Positions 1-9,363 of a stretch of DNA of 64,000 nucleotides are shown piece after piece. The stretch is taken from assembly GCA_900116485.1 (NCBI GenBank), contig FPAX01000006.1, positions 57,133 to 121,132 on the forward strand, given 5' to 3'. The DNA is from Selenomonas sp. GACV-9. GTDB taxonomy: Bacteria > Bacillota > Negativicutes > Selenomonadales > Selenomonadaceae. Numbering within the stretch: position 1 is the first letter of the stretch; each line of letters starts with the position of its first letter. Below the pieces are notes generated by a model. That model was not told the origin of the DNA and ran no database searches. It saw only the letters and a list, made by a program, of their open reading frames with translations. Position numbers and translations under genes: made by a program.

Positions 1-129
1 TGCCTCTTTGATGGCCTTCATGGTACCGCCCGTCGAAACGATTTCCACACCAGCCTCATGGAGCTGGCGGGCAAACTCAACAACACCGTCTTTATTCGAT
101 ACGCTGATAAGTGCGCGTTTAATCTGCAT
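1..129 (-). CDS. purH: Bifunctional AICAR transformylase/IMP cyclohydrolase PurH, N-terminus only
   Basis: The first 43 codons of PurH run off the left edge. The visible protein starts [20 protein letters not shown] and contains the STGGT motif of the IMP cyclohydrolase (MGS-like) domain. PurH performs the last two steps to IMP. An AGGAG-type ribosome site lies just upstream of the ATG, and the gene follows purN by 26 bp, so it belongs to the same operon. The transformylase domain is not visible. Confidence 0.93.
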   Translation of the reverse strand, partial: MQIKRALISVSNKDGVVEFARQLHEAGVEIVSTGGTMKAIKEA

Positions 130-155
130 GGATATATTCTCCTCTGTCTAAAAAC

Positions 156-773
156 TCAATCCAAAATCCGTACCTGACGTCCGTCTACCTGCAGCCGCCC
201 CTCGCAGTAAAGCTGGATAGCCTGCGGATAGATGATATGCTCCTGCTCGAGTACGCGGGCCCCCAACGTCTCCTCGGTATCCCCATCCAGCACAGGAACA
301 GCCGCCTGCAGGATAATCGGGCCGCTATCGGTACCTTCATCGACAAAATGAACGGTGCAACCGCTGACCTTGACGCCATAAGCCAAAACATCGCGGTGCG
401 CATGCGCGCCAGGAAAGCTTGGCAAAAGCGCCGGATGGATATTCATGATGCGGCCCGCAAAATGACGTACAAATACCGGCGTCAGGATCCGCATAAATCC
501 AGCCAAGACAACCAACGTTACCCCTGCTTCTTCGAGCTCAGCAATCAAGGCCTTTTCAAAGGGCTCACGGCCATCGTACTGCTTGCGGTTGACGCAGACA
601 GCCTTGATGCCAGCCTTTTTTGCCCGTTCCAGGGCAAAGGCCTCGGGCTTATCGGTAAGCACGACGGCGATTTCGGCATCGACTTCGCCGCGACCGATGG
701 CATCGATGATGGACTGCAAATCCGTACCGCGTCCTGAACAGAGAACGCCCAGTTTCTGTTTAGCCTCAGTCAT
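156..773 (-). CDS. purN: Phosphoribosylglycinamide formyltransferase (GAR transformylase)
   Basis: A 205-residue cytosolic enzyme that moves a formyl group from 10-formyltetrahydrofolate to GAR in purine synthesis. The N-terminal [10 protein letters not shown] phosphate-binding loop, the [12 protein letters not shown] motif with catalytic Asn111 and His113, and Asp149 in [10 protein letters not shown] are all in place, so it should be active. The length is normal for the folate-dependent PurN type. It overlaps the end of purM by 8 bp, which suggests translational coupling. Confidence 0.97.
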   Translation of the reverse strand: MTEAKQKLGVLCSGRGTDLQSIIDAIGRGEVDAEIAVVLTDKPEAFALERAKKAGIKAVCVNRKQYDGREPFEKALIAELEEAGVTLVVLAGFMRILTPVFVRHFAGRIMNIHPALLPSFPGAHAHRDVLAYGVKVSGCTVHFVDEGTDSGPIILQAAVPVLDGDTEETLGARVLEQEHIIYPQAIQLYCEGRLQVDGRQVRILD

Positions 774-1818
774 GGAACACGCCGCCTTTGATAGTCACAT
801 CATGATTGCCTTTTACTACGCGGCCAATCTCATAAACCGTCTCCTGAACTCCTGCAAGATGCTCTTTGATTTTCTCCGCCTCCTCGGCACTGGCGATGAT
901 AATCATGCCAATGCCCATGTTGAAGGTACGGTACATCTCTTTCCAATCCACGTTGCCCCACTGCTGCAGGAGCCTAAAGATTGCCGGCATCTGCCATACC
1001 GAGCTATCGATTTCCACCGCCATATCCTCCGGCAATGCGCGAGGGATGTTCTCGTAGAAGCCGCCCCCCGTGATATGAACCATGCCGTGGATATCAAAGT
1101 TCTCGATAAGGGGCAGGCAGGACTTCGGATAAAGGCGCGTCGGCGTCAAAAGCTCTTCGCCGATGGTCTTGCCCAGCTCCTCGATGTACTCATCGCCCTT
1201 GAAGCCCTTGAGATCAAAGCAGATCTTGCGCACGAGCGAATAGCCATTGGAATGCACGCCTGAGGACGGCAGGCCCAGAACCACATCACCTTCCTTGACT
1301 TTCTCACTGGTGATGAGTTTCGATTTTTCGACCACACCGACAGCAAAGCCAGCGATATCATACTCGCCCACCGGATAGAAACCGGACATCTCTGCCGTCT
1401 CGCCGCCAATCAGCGCGCAGCCCGATTCCTTGCAGGCTCCCGCCACGCCTTTTACGACATCGGCCACCTGCTCCGGATCGAGTTTGCCAACAGCCAGGTA
1501 ATCAAGGAAAAAGAGAGGCTCTGCGCCCTGCACAAGGATGTCGTTGACACACATAGCCACAGCATCCTGCCCGACCGTGTCATGCTTATCGAGCATAAAC
1601 GCCAGACGCAGTTTCGTACCGACACCATCGGTACCGGACACCAGGATTGGCTCTTTATATTTCCCGGAATTCAGTGCAAAGAGACCACCGAATCCGCCCA
1701 AATCTCCCAAGACCTCGGGACGATACGTAGCTTTGACGCTATCTTTTATCAGCTGGACGGATTTGTTGCCGGCATCGATATCAACACCGGAATCTTTATA
1801 AGTAAGTTGTTCTGCCAT
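766..1818 (-). CDS. purM: Phosphoribosylformylglycinamidine cyclo-ligase (AIR synthetase)
   Basis: Makes aminoimidazole ribotide from FGAM with ATP. The protein begins [17 protein letters not shown], the usual PurM N-terminus; it has the GTDGVGTK loop, the [11 protein letters not shown] motif and [13 protein letters not shown], all typical of the family. I chose the ATG at 1818 (350 aa) because GAGAGG sits 6 bases upstream. An in-frame start 21 bases earlier would overlap the purF stop and adds residues not found in the family. It lies between purF and purN in the operon. Confidence 0.96.
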   Translation of the reverse strand: MAEQLTYKDSGVDIDAGNKSVQLIKDSVKATYRPEVLGDLGGFGGLFALNSGKYKEPILVSGTDGVGTKLRLAFMLDKHDTVGQDAVAMCVNDILVQGAEPLFFLDYLAVGKLDPEQVADVVKGVAGACKESGCALIGGETAEMSGFYPVGEYDIAGFAVGVVEKSKLITSEKVKEGDVVLGLPSSGVHSNGYSLVRKICFDLKGFKGDEYIEELGKTIGEELLTPTRLYPKSCLPLIENFDIHGMVHITGGGFYENIPRALPEDMAVEIDSSVWQMPAIFRLLQQWGNVDWKEMYRTFNMGIGMIIIASAEEAEKIKEHLAGVQETVYEIGRVVKGNHDVTIKGGVFHD

Positions 1819-1832
1819 TTCTATCCTCTCTC

Positions 1833-3275
1833 TTAGCACTTTTTACGCTGTTCAAATACATATTTGCTGTCGCCAGCCGGCTTCTCGCCATCCTCAATCG
1901 GATACGCACTATTAAAGCAAGCATAGCACATCGCCTCAGGGTCAACGGCCGATACCGACTGCTTGAGCCCTTCGATGCTCAGGAAGTGCAAGCTGTCAGC
2001 TCCAATGTACTCGCGAATCTCTTCCACGCTCTTGGTCGCTGCGATGAGCTCCTTGCGCACCGACGTATCGATGCCATAGTAGCAAGGATAGCCAATCGGC
2101 GGACTGCTGATGAGCATATGGACTTCCTTGGCCCCGGCATTGCGGAGCATCTTGACAATCTTGCCGCTGGTGGTACCGCGAACGATGGAATCATCCACCA
2201 TGATGACGCGCTTGCCCGCAACTACCGAACGGATAGCGTTGAGCTTGAGCTTCACCGCCGTATCGCGCTTCTTCTGAGTCGGCTGGATAAACGTGCGGCC
2301 GATATAGCGGTTCTTAATCAGGCCTTCGACAAACGGGATGCCCGACTCAAAAGCCACGCCTGTAGCCGCCGTCGTGCCCGAGTCCGGGACCGAAATGACG
2401 ATATCGCCCTGACAGCCCGACTCGCGGGCCAGCATGCGCCCCATCATGAAACGCGCATCATGGACACTCTGACCATCGATGACCGAATCGGGACGTGCAA
2501 AGTAGATGTATTCAAAAATGCATGCAGCCTTGGGCTCCTGCGTCGCAAACGGATACGACTTGATACCGTTTTCATCGATGACTACCATTTCCCCCGGCAG
2601 TACATCACGGATGAACTCGGCCCCGACCACATCAAGCCCGCAGGTTTCCGAGGATATGATGTAGCTTCCCTCTTCGGTCTTGCCAATGCACAGCGGCCGG
2701 AACCCCTGCGGGTCACGCGCACCGATAAGCTTGCTCTCGGTCATGATGGTCAGGCAGTACGCCCCCTTGATTTTCTTGAGGCTTTCGATGACCTTGTCCT
2801 CGATGGTCTCCTGGCGCGAACGCGCAATGAGGTTGACAAACACCTCGGAATCGATGGACGTCTGGAAAATCGTGCCCTGCTGCTCAAGATCATGGCGGAT
2901 CTCGGCAGCATTAGTCAGATTGCCATTATGCGCCAAGGCAATCTTTCCGCCCGCATAGTTGACCATCAGCGGCTGGGTATTAGCCAGCAGGCTCGAGCCC
3001 GTCGTCGAATAGCGCACATGGCCGATGGCGATGCACTGATTCTCCATATGCGGGACCTGATGACGGAATACCTCATTGACAAGGCCCATGCCACGTGTGA
3101 CATCCATCCAGGCGCCATCGGTGATGGCGATGCCAGCGCTTTCCTGGCCGCGATGCTGCAGCGCATAGAGTCCCAGATAGGTCATGCCCGATACATCTTC
3201 GGTATGGGAATAGACACCGTAGACGCCGCATTCCTCTTTCCATTTCGGTTCTAAGTTATAGCCATTTTCATACAT
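1833..3275 (-). CDS. purF: Amidophosphoribosyltransferase (iron-sulfur type)
   Basis: First committed step of purine synthesis: transfers glutamine amide nitrogen to PRPP. The N-terminal Ntn-hydrolase glutaminase domain begins after a short propeptide, with the future catalytic Cys in EECGVYGVY. The C-terminal phosphoribosyltransferase domain has the PRPP loop [13 protein letters not shown]. The C-terminal [10 protein letters not shown] pair matches the Bacillus-type enzyme, which carries a 4Fe-4S cluster and is oxygen-labile, in keeping with an anaerobe. The start at 3275 (480 aa) gives the usual short propeptide; a longer frame to 3323 has no ribosome site. Its Shine-Dalgarno spacing is long (about 12 bases), so the exact start is less certain than the identity. 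Confidence 0.95.
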   Translation of the reverse strand: MYENGYNLEPKWKEECGVYGVYSHTEDVSGMTYLGLYALQHRGQESAGIAITDGAWMDVTRGMGLVNEVFRHQVPHMENQCIAIGHVRYSTTGSSLLANTQPLMVNYAGGKIALAHNGNLTNAAEIRHDLEQQGTIFQTSIDSEVFVNLIARSRQETIEDKVIESLKKIKGAYCLTIMTESKLIGARDPQGFRPLCIGKTEEGSYIISSETCGLDVVGAEFIRDVLPGEMVVIDENGIKSYPFATQEPKAACIFEYIYFARPDSVIDGQSVHDARFMMGRMLARESGCQGDIVISVPDSGTTAATGVAFESGIPFVEGLIKNRYIGRTFIQPTQKKRDTAVKLKLNAIRSVVAGKRVIMVDDSIVRGTTSGKIVKMLRNAGAKEVHMLISSPPIGYPCYYGIDTSVRKELIAATKSVEEIREYIGADSLHFLSIEGLKQSVSAVDPEAMCYACFNSAYPIEDGEKPAGDSKYVFEQRKKC

Positions 3276-3364
3276 GGTTATTTTGTTCTCTCTTTTCCTT
3301 TTTGTCTGATAATACACGCTCATCCGCTATTTGCGGTCAAAAAAACAGTCCGATTGCGCGCAGC

Positions 3365-3853
3365 TTAAAGCTGCGCCGCAACACGGGCTGCTTTCTTTTC
3401 GACTTCCTGAATCATTTTCGTGCGGTAATCCGCCAGTTTCTGCGCAAGATCCTTATCCGCTACAGCAAAGATTTCCGCAGCAAAGATTGCCGCATTCTTA
3501 GCGCCATTGACGGCCATCGTCGCCACCGGAATGCCCGACGGCATCTGCACCGTGCTCAAAAGTGCATCCATGCCATTAAGGGGCGTAGCGTTGATGGGCA
3601 CACCAATAACCGGCAGCGTCGTATAGCTTGCTACCACACCTGCCAGATGAGCCGCAGCCCCTGCCGCCACGATGAACGCACCAATCCCTTTTTCCGGTGC
3701 ACTGAGCACGACTTCGCGGACTTTGGCCGGCGTGCGGTGAGCCGACGCCACGACGACCTCAGACTCGATACCGAACGACTTGAGGATCTCGACGGCTGGC
3801 TTCAAGATTGGCCAATCGGAATCGCTTCCCATCATTACTGCAACTTTCATCAA
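3365..3853 (-). CDS. purE: N5-carboxyaminoimidazole ribonucleotide mutase
   Basis: A 162-residue class I PurE. It moves the carboxyl group of N5-CAIR to carbon 4. The [10 protein letters not shown] and SAHRTP motifs that bind the nucleotide and CO2 are intact near the N-terminus. Class I enzymes normally pair with PurK, and no purK is in this window. The first of two tandem Met codons is best placed behind GGAGAG. A 13-bp hairpin precedes the gene, and a second short palindrome overlaps its stop codon. Confidence 0.95.
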   Translation of the reverse strand: MMKVAVMMGSDSDWPILKPAVEILKSFGIESEVVVASAHRTPAKVREVVLSAPEKGIGAFIVAAGAAAHLAGVVASYTTLPVIGVPINATPLNGMDALLSTVQMPSGIPVATMAVNGAKNAAIFAAEIFAVADKDLAQKLADYRTKMIQEVEKKAARVAAQL

Positions 3854-3871
3854 TCATGCTCTCCTTTCATA

Positions 3872-3902
3872 GAGAACACGAATCCTGACGATTCGCGTTC
3901 TC
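3872..3902 (-). promoter_or_regulatory. Intercistronic hairpin between purC and purE
   Basis: The arms 3872-3884 and 3890-3902 are complementary over 13 positions with one mismatch, around a 5-base loop, just upstream of the purE ribosome site. No T-run follows on the minus strand, so a simple terminator is unlikely. It could be an RNA-processing or stability element, or could modulate purE translation. Confidence 0.5.
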
Positions 3903-3915
3903 CAGAATCAAACCA

Positions 3916-4788
3916 TTACTCAAAATCCTTGCCCGTAAGCATTTTATAAGCTTCTTTGTACTTGGCAATCGTCTTGTCGATGACATCCTGCGGCAGCTTG
4001 TAGTCGCTGTCGGGATTAGCCTTGAGCCAGTCACGGACGAACTGCTTGTCATAGGACGGCTGGCTCTGGCCTTCCTTATAGCCCTCCAACGGCCAGAAAC
4101 GCGAGCTGTCCGGAGTCAGTACCTCATCGCCGAGGACAATGTTGCCGTTTTCATCGATACCGAACTCGAACTTCGTATCGGCAATGATGATGCCGCGGGA
4201 AAGAGCATACTCCGCGCATTTCTTGTAGATGGCAATCGTATAGTCGCGAACCTTCTCAGCATACTCACGACCATGACCTGGGAAGGACTTCTCCAGGACC
4301 TCCGCACCCTTTTCGAGGGAGACATTCTCATCATGATCACCAAGCTCAGCCTTCGTGCTCGGCGTAAAGATCGGCTCCGGCAGTTTCTGCGATTCGACAA
4401 GACCCTCCGGCAGCTTGATGCCACAGATCGTGCCGTTTTCCTTGTAGCTTTCCCAGCCGCTGCCCGTGATGTAGCCGCGCACGATGCACTCCATCGGAAT
4501 CATCGTGAGCTTCTTGCACTTCATGCTGTTGCCAACAAAGCCTTCCTGCTGGAAAAACTCCGGCATATCCTTGTTGTCCACCGAAATCATATGATTCGGC
4601 AGGATGTCTTTCGTAAAGTCGAACCAGAACCGGGACATCTGCGTCAAAATAGCGCCTTTATCCGTAATCTTGTTCTTCAAGATATGGTCAAAGGCGGAGA
4701 TGCGGTCCGTAGCCACCATGATGATGCTGTCCTCAGCCTCATAGACTTCACGAACCTTACCGGATTTAAATGGTTTGTACTCTTTCAT
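3916..4788 (-). CDS. purC: Phosphoribosylaminoimidazole-succinocarboxamide synthase (SAICAR synthase)
   Basis: Joins aspartate to CAIR with ATP. The N-terminal FKSGKVREVYE and ATDRISAFDHIL motifs and the central CIVRGYITGSGWESY segment are family signatures; IADTKFEFG and GDEVLTPDSSRFW form the C-terminal active-site part. At 290 residues it is the longer form seen in yeast-like and many anaerobe enzymes rather than the roughly 240-residue type. The start at 4788 matches the family N-terminus; a longer frame to 4815 lacks a ribosome site. It is the first gene of the pur operon, behind the promoter at 4838-4866. Confidence 0.96.
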   Translation of the reverse strand: MKEYKPFKSGKVREVYEAEDSIIMVATDRISAFDHILKNKITDKGAILTQMSRFWFDFTKDILPNHMISVDNKDMPEFFQQEGFVGNSMKCKKLTMIPMECIVRGYITGSGWESYKENGTICGIKLPEGLVESQKLPEPIFTPSTKAELGDHDENVSLEKGAEVLEKSFPGHGREYAEKVRDYTIAIYKKCAEYALSRGIIIADTKFEFGIDENGNIVLGDEVLTPDSSRFWPLEGYKEGQSQPSYDKQFVRDWLKANPDSDYKLPQDVIDKTIAKYKEAYKMLTGKDFE

Positions 4789-4837
4789 GGATTTTATCGT
4801 CTCCCATAAAAACATAAAATTATTAACCGACTATTTC

Positions 4838-4866
4838 ATAATAACGAGATTTTTTTTGCCTGTCAA
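4838..4866 (-). promoter_or_regulatory. Sigma-70-type promoter of the pur operon
   Basis: On the minus strand TTGACA (4861-4866) is followed after exactly 17 bases by TATTAT (4838-4843), about 50 bp before the purC start. This is close to consensus and is the only good promoter upstream of purC. Confidence 0.8.
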
Positions 4867-4874
4867 TGATTTTT

Positions 4875-4888
4875 AGGACACGTGTCCT
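4875..4888. promoter_or_regulatory. Perfect 14-bp palindrome upstream of the pur promoter (operator candidate)
   Basis: AGGACACGTGTCCT is a perfect palindrome whose inner edge is 8 bp upstream of the -35 box. It does not resemble the Bacillus PurR box, and no purine riboswitch fits between the upstream terminator and the promoter. A dimeric regulator could bind here; the position suits an activator or a looping repressor. Confidence 0.5.
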
Positions 4889-4901
4889 TGATTTATGTGT
4901 C

Positions 4902-4930
4902 AAAAAATGACCCGTCAAAATTGACGGGTC
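4902..4930 (-). terminator. Rho-independent terminator of the activase gene
   Basis: A perfect 10-bp stem (4909-4918 with 4921-4930) is followed on the minus strand by six T residues, 8 bases after the stop codon of the 1418-aa gene. It separates that gene from the pur operon. Confidence 0.85.
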
Positions 4931-4937
4931 AAATTTT

Positions 4938-7900
4938 TCAGTGGCTAATTGCCTTGTCTTTATATTCTTTCTGCACCTTCTGCGGCCCACGTTCTTTCGC
5001 GACGGCCAGCATAAGCTTCAGGCGGTTGAGCTGGTTGACTTCACTCGATCCCGCATCGCAGTCGATGGCCGTGATATTGGCCCCCTTATAGCTCGTGCGC
5101 AGCTCGTGCATGACGCCCTTACCTGTGATATGGTTCGGCAGGCAGCCAAAGGGCTGCAGGCAGACCACGTTGGGCACACCTTCGTCGATGAGCTTCACCA
5201 TCTCACCGGTCAGGAACCAACCCTCGCCAGCCATATTGCCGAGGCTCACATGACGCGCAGCAAGTTCAGCAGTCTCATAGATCGTATTCGGTGCCCGGAA
5301 GTGATGGCTCTCCTTGAGTGCTTTGCGCATGGGCTTGCGGAAGAACTCGATAACCTTGATGAACAGCTTGCCAAAGAATTCGTCTTTGTACTTGCCAGCC
5401 AGCAGCCGATGCTTGGCAATGGAATCATAAGCCGAGTAGAGGAAGAAATCGACAAAGTCCGGCATGACGACCTCGGCGCCCTCGTCCATGAGCACCTTCT
5501 CGATATGGTTATTGGCCACCGGATGATACTTGACGAGAATCTCGCCGACGATGCCCACCTTCGGTTTCCAAAGGGTTTCATCGATGGGCAAGTTGTCAAA
5601 ATCCCGCACCATGGCCTTGATATTCTTCTTGAACTTGAAGTAATTGCCGTGGTTGATCTCGGCCTTGCAGCGCTCCATCCACTTGTGGAAAAGCGCCTGG
5701 GTTGCCCCCTGGGTCATCTCATAGGGCATCATGCGATTGCGCACGTTCATCAGCGTATCGCCATAGACAGCCGCCTTGATGGCGTCGGTGAGCATAGCCC
5801 GGTCGAGATTGAACGCATCGGTCTCATCTTTCAGGCCATGAACGGCAAAGACCGGTACCTGGGGATAACCCGCATATTTGAGGGCTTCGCGCAGGACGCT
5901 GAGATAATTCGTCGCCCGGCAGGCACCACAGGTCTGGAACAGCATGATGCTCGTATGATCAGGATCGCAAAGCCCCGACTTCAGCGCTTGGATAAGCTGG
6001 CCAATGACGACGATAGCCGGATAGCACATATCGTTATTGACATAGCGCAGCCCCGTATCGATGGCCTCTTTGCCCGGCATCGGCGGAATGACTGCGTTGT
6101 AGCCATACTTGCGGATAGCCGTCTTGAAAAGCTCGAAATGGATGGGTGCCATCTGCGGCGCCAGGATCGTATGGGTAGCCTTGCAATCCTCGGTAAACCG
6201 CGGCCGCTCAATCGGCTTGATTTCCTTGTAGGCCACCGGCGTGCGGCGCGTGAGCGCTGCCATCAGCGAGCGCAGACGGATGCGGGCCGCCCCAAGATTC
6301 GAGACCTCATCGAGCTTGATCATCGTGTAGATGCGATGATGCTGCTCGAGGATATCCTTGACCTGTCCCGTCGTCAGCGCATCGAGGCCGCAGCCAAAAG
6401 AGCTGAACTGGATCAGCGTCAGATTGTCATGCTCCGCCACGAACTGCGCCGCATGATAGAGACGCGCATGATAGCTCCACTGATTGACCACCTTGAGCTT
6501 TCCAGCCTTGACCGGCAGATGATAGACCGCATCCTCTGATAAGATTGGCAATTTATAGGACTGAATCATCTCGGGAATGCCGTGGTTGATTTCCGGATCC
6601 ACATGATAGGGACGGCCAACCAGCAGGATTGCCTGCTCCCCAGTTTTTTCGATCCGGGCGAGAATCTTCGCCCCATAATCGCGGACATCCTGACGATACT
6701 GCTCGATTTCCTTATAGGCCGCCTCAACTGCCGCCGCGATTTCCTGTTTGGAAATCCCTTCCCTGCGCCCCAGCTCCTCATAGAGGCGCACAATCAAACG
6801 TTTCTTGTCATTGATGGGCAGGAATGGCTGGATGAAGTCAATATCCTGCTCCCGCAGGATATCCATATTGCCACGGATATTTTCCGCATAGGAGGCAACA
6901 ATCGGACAGTTGAAATGGTTGTCCGACTCGTTGACATCGTCCTCCATATTGTATGGCTCACAGGGATAGAAAATCTTCTTTACGCCCTTCTCGATGAGAT
7001 CGACGATATGGCCATGGGTAATCTTGGCCGGATAGCAAAGGGAATCCGACGGCACCGTCGCCATCCCCTTATAGTACATCTTGGCACTCGACTTGCCCGA
7101 CAATACAACCTCATAGCCGAGCTTATCGAGGAAGGTAAACCAGAACGGATAGTCCTCGTACATGTTGAGCACCCGCGGGATACCGATGCGGCCCCGCTTG
7201 GCATCAGCCTGGGGCTTGTAATATTTGAATACGCGGTCGTACTTATACTTATAGATGTTCGGCGTCTGCTCCTGAGTCTGTTTTTCGCCGCCCACGCCGC
7301 GCTCACAGCGGTTCCCCGTGAAATACTTGCTGCCATCGGGGAACTTCTGCATCGTGATCAGGCACTTGTTGCCGCAGCCCTTGCAACGGTAAGAGCTCGT
7401 GTCCACCGTAAAATTCTGCAGTTCGTCTGCCGACAAGACCGCCGATTTTTCCGCCCCGGTCTCCAAGGCTAGGATAGCCGCACCATAGGCGCCCATGAGC
7501 CCGGCAATGTCGGGACGGATGACGTCCCGGTCCAGCAGTTTCTCCATGCAGCGCAGTACCGCATCGTTGTAGAAGGTCCCCCCCTGCACGACGATATGGT
7601 CGCCGAGCTCGCGAACGTCCTTGAGCTGCATGACCTTGAACAGCGCATTCTTGATGACCGAGAAGGCAATGCCCGCCGAAATATCAGCGACTTCCGCCCC
7701 CTCTTTCTGCGCCTGCTTGACCTTCGAATTCATGAAGACCGTACAGCGCGTGCCGAGATCAACGGGCGCCTTAGAGGTCAGCGCCTTTTTCGCAAACTCC
7801 GCCGGCGTCATATGCAGACCTTCGGCAAAGTTCTGGATAAAGGAACCACAGCCCGCCGAGCAAGCCTCATTGAGTGTGATATTGCCAATGCTGCCATCCT

Positions 7901-9194
7901 TGACGAAGAAGCACTTCATATCCTGGCCACCGATATCAAGGACAAAGGTGACCTCGGGGCAGAATTCCTGGGCCGCCCGCAGATGGGCAAAGGTCTCAAC
8001 CTCACCGCCATCGGCGTGGATAGCCGCCTTGACGATGGCTTCACCATAGCCCGTCGTCATGGTACCAGCAATCCAGGCCGTCTCCGGCATCGCCTTATAA
8101 AGTTCCTTGATTTCGCGGACAACCGTCGTAAGTGGCGAACCCTGATTGCTGCCATAGGAGGTATAGAGTATCTCCTTGTCGCGGCCGATGGCCGTGATTT
8201 TCGTCGTCGTCGAACCGGCGTCGATACCGACATAGACCGGCCCCTCGTAAACGGCCAGTTCGCCGCGCTTTACCTTATCCCTATCGTGGCGGCGCTTGAA
8301 TTCCTCATATTCTGCCTCGCTGTCAAACAGCGTGAAATCTGCCTTGCGCGTCTCGCTGGCTGCAGCCTCCTTGGCACGATTGATGCTCGTCTCCAGCTGC
8401 GCCACATCGATGCACTTGGCCTCATCCGATAATGCCGATCCCATCGCGACAAAGTAGTTGCCGTAATCCACAGCGACAACATGCCCCTTGTCGAGCCCCA
8501 GCGTCTCGATAAAGCGCTTGCGCAGCTCCGGCAGGAAATGCAGCGGACCGCCGAGGAATGCCACATGACCATCAATTGGACGCCCCTGGGCCAGATTGCC
8601 GATGGTCTGATTGACCACCGCCTGAAAAATCGACAGGGCAATATCCGCTTTTTCCGCTCCATCATTCATGAGGGCCTGGATATCGGTCTTGGCAAAGACA
8701 CCGCAGCGCGAGGCGATTGTATAGATCTGCTTGCCCTTAGCCGCCAGCTCATTGAGTCCCGGTGCATCCGTAGACAACAGCGATGCCATATGGTCGATGA
8801 ACGAGCCCGTGCCGCCAGCACAGACACCATTCATGCGCTGCTCTGGTGCATCGCCGAAATACGTGATTTTCGCATCCTCACCGCCAAGTTCGACGACCGT
8901 GTCAGTCTGCGGGATGAGCTCGCGAACAGCCGTGGCACAGGCAATAACCTCCTGCACGAAGGGCAGGCCAATGCGCTGGGCAATCCCCATACCAGCAGAG
9001 CCAGTCAAGGCAAAGGAGAATTTCTGCTCACCGACAATCGTCTTGAGATGCGTCAGATTCTCCTGCAGGGCATTGCCAATCTCGGAAAAGTGGCGGGCGT
9101 AGTTCTTATAGATGATATTCTTCTCATGGTCTAAAACCACCAGCTTGATGGTCGTAGAACCTACGTCGATACCAACTTTCAATAGGGAATTCAT
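4938..9194 (-). CDS. Giant 2-hydroxyacyl-CoA dehydratase activase-like protein (two activase domains, DUF2229, HgdB-like part)
   Basis: A 1418-residue protein of the acyl-CoA dehydratase activase-related family. Residues 5-285 and 318-585 are two ASKHA-fold activase domains (BcrAD/BadFG type). Each has the phosphate loop IDVGSTT or IDAGSTTT, a GGEDAK or GGQDMK motif, and a spaced Cys pair (125/164 and 445/484) matching the residues that hold the bridging 4Fe-4S cluster in HgdC dimers. A Cys-rich stretch (604, 607, 611, 630) could bind a further metal. Residues about 665-880 look like DUF2229, and the C-terminal third resembles HgdB-type dehydratase subunits with several Cys residues. Known HgdC uses ATP to inject an electron into the dehydratase; whether this fusion acts on a CoA ester is unknown. 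It is monocistronic, has an AGGTGG ribosome site, and no dehydratase genes are nearby. Confidence 0.9.
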   Translation of the reverse strand: MNSLLKVGIDVGSTTIKLVVLDHEKNIIYKNYARHFSEIGNALQENLTHLKTIVGEQKFSFALTGSAGMGIAQRIGLPFVQEVIACATAVRELIPQTDTVVELGGEDAKITYFGDAPEQRMNGVCAGGTGSFIDHMASLLSTDAPGLNELAAKGKQIYTIASRCGVFAKTDIQALMNDGAEKADIALSIFQAVVNQTIGNLAQGRPIDGHVAFLGGPLHFLPELRKRFIETLGLDKGHVVAVDYGNYFVAMGSALSDEAKCIDVAQLETSINRAKEAAASETRKADFTLFDSEAEYEEFKRRHDRDKVKRGELAVYEGPVYVGIDAGSTTTKITAIGRDKEILYTSYGSNQGSPLTTVVREIKELYKAMPETAWIAGTMTTGYGEAIVKAAIHADGGEVETFAHLRAAQEFCPEVTFVLDIGGQDMKCFFVKDGSIGNITLNEACSAGCGSFIQNFAEGLHMTPAEFAKKALTSKAPVDLGTRCTVFMNSKVKQAQKEGAEVADISAGIAFSVIKNALFKVMQLKDVRELGDHIVVQGGTFYNDAVLRCMEKLLDRDVIRPDIAGLMGAYGAAILALETGAEKSAVLSADELQNFTVDTSSYRCKGCGNKCLITMQKFPDGSKYFTGNRCERGVGGEKQTQEQTPNIYKYKYDRVFKYYKPQADAKRGRIGIPRVLNMYEDYPFWFTFLDKLGYEVVLSGKSSAKMYYKGMATVPSDSLCYPAKITHGHIVDLIEKGVKKIFYPCEPYNMEDDVNESDNHFNCPIVASYAENIRGNMDILREQDIDFIQPFLPINDKKRLIVRLYEELGRREGISKQEIAAAVEAAYKEIEQYRQDVRDYGAKILARIEKTGEQAILLVGRPYHVDPEINHGIPEMIQSYKLPILSEDAVYHLPVKAGKLKVVNQWSYHARLYHAAQFVAEHDNLTLIQFSSFGCGLDALTTGQVKDILEQHHRIYTMIKLDEVSNLGAARIRLRSLMAALTRRTPVAYKEIKPIERPRFTEDCKATHTILAPQMAPIHFELFKTAIRKYGYNAVIPPMPGKEAIDTGLRYVNNDMCYPAIVVIGQLIQALKSGLCDPDHTSIMLFQTCGACRATNYLSVLREALKYAGYPQVPVFAVHGLKDETDAFNLDRAMLTDAIKAAVYGDTLMNVRNRMMPYEMTQGATQALFHKWMERCKAEINHGNYFKFKKNIKAMVRDFDNLPIDETLWKPKVGIVGEILVKYHPVANNHIEKVLMDEGAEVVMPDFVDFFLYSAYDSIAKHRLLAGKYKDEFFGKLFIKVIEFFRKPMRKALKESHHFRAPNTIYETAELAARHVSLGNMAGEGWFLTGEMVKLIDEGVPNVVCLQPFGCLPNHITGKGVMHELRTSYKGANITAIDCDAGSSEVNQLNRLKLMLAVAKERGPQKVQKEYKDKAISH

Positions 9195-9225
9195 AGTTTC
9201 ACCACCTGAAAAAATGCATACGAGT

Positions 9226-9251
9226 AAAGACCCTCCTTTTACAGGGTCTTT
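9226..9251 (-). other. Hairpin at the 5' end of the activase transcript / end of the truA transcript
   Basis: An 8-bp perfect stem (9226-9233 with 9244-9251) begins about at the expected transcription start of the activase gene. It also lies 113 bp beyond the truA stop. It could act as a weak terminator for the ecf-truA operon or as a 5'-protecting stem; the T-run after it is poor, so I cannot decide. Confidence 0.4.
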
Positions 9252-9255
9252 TCAT

Positions 9256-9284
9256 ATTTTAACGCATCTGCAAGTACCGTGCAA
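9256..9284 (-). promoter_or_regulatory. Promoter of the activase gene
   Basis: On the minus strand TTGCAC (9279-9284), a 17-base spacer and TAAAAT (9256-9261) form a good sigma-70-type promoter about 60 bp before the start codon. Confidence 0.6.
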
Positions 9285-9363
9285 GCTGAATTATCTCAAA
9301 AATAACAAAACAAGCGCTAATAATAGAAGTCAATCCTATGCTTTCTATCATTAACGCCTGACA

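Noticed and set aside
1986..3254. 422-codon plus-strand frame opposite purF
   Set aside because: Shadow of purF; no ribosome site and no family features.
4816..4937. Purine riboswitch before purC
   Set aside because: The space between promoter and start codon is too short for the aptamer and the conserved loop sequences are absent.
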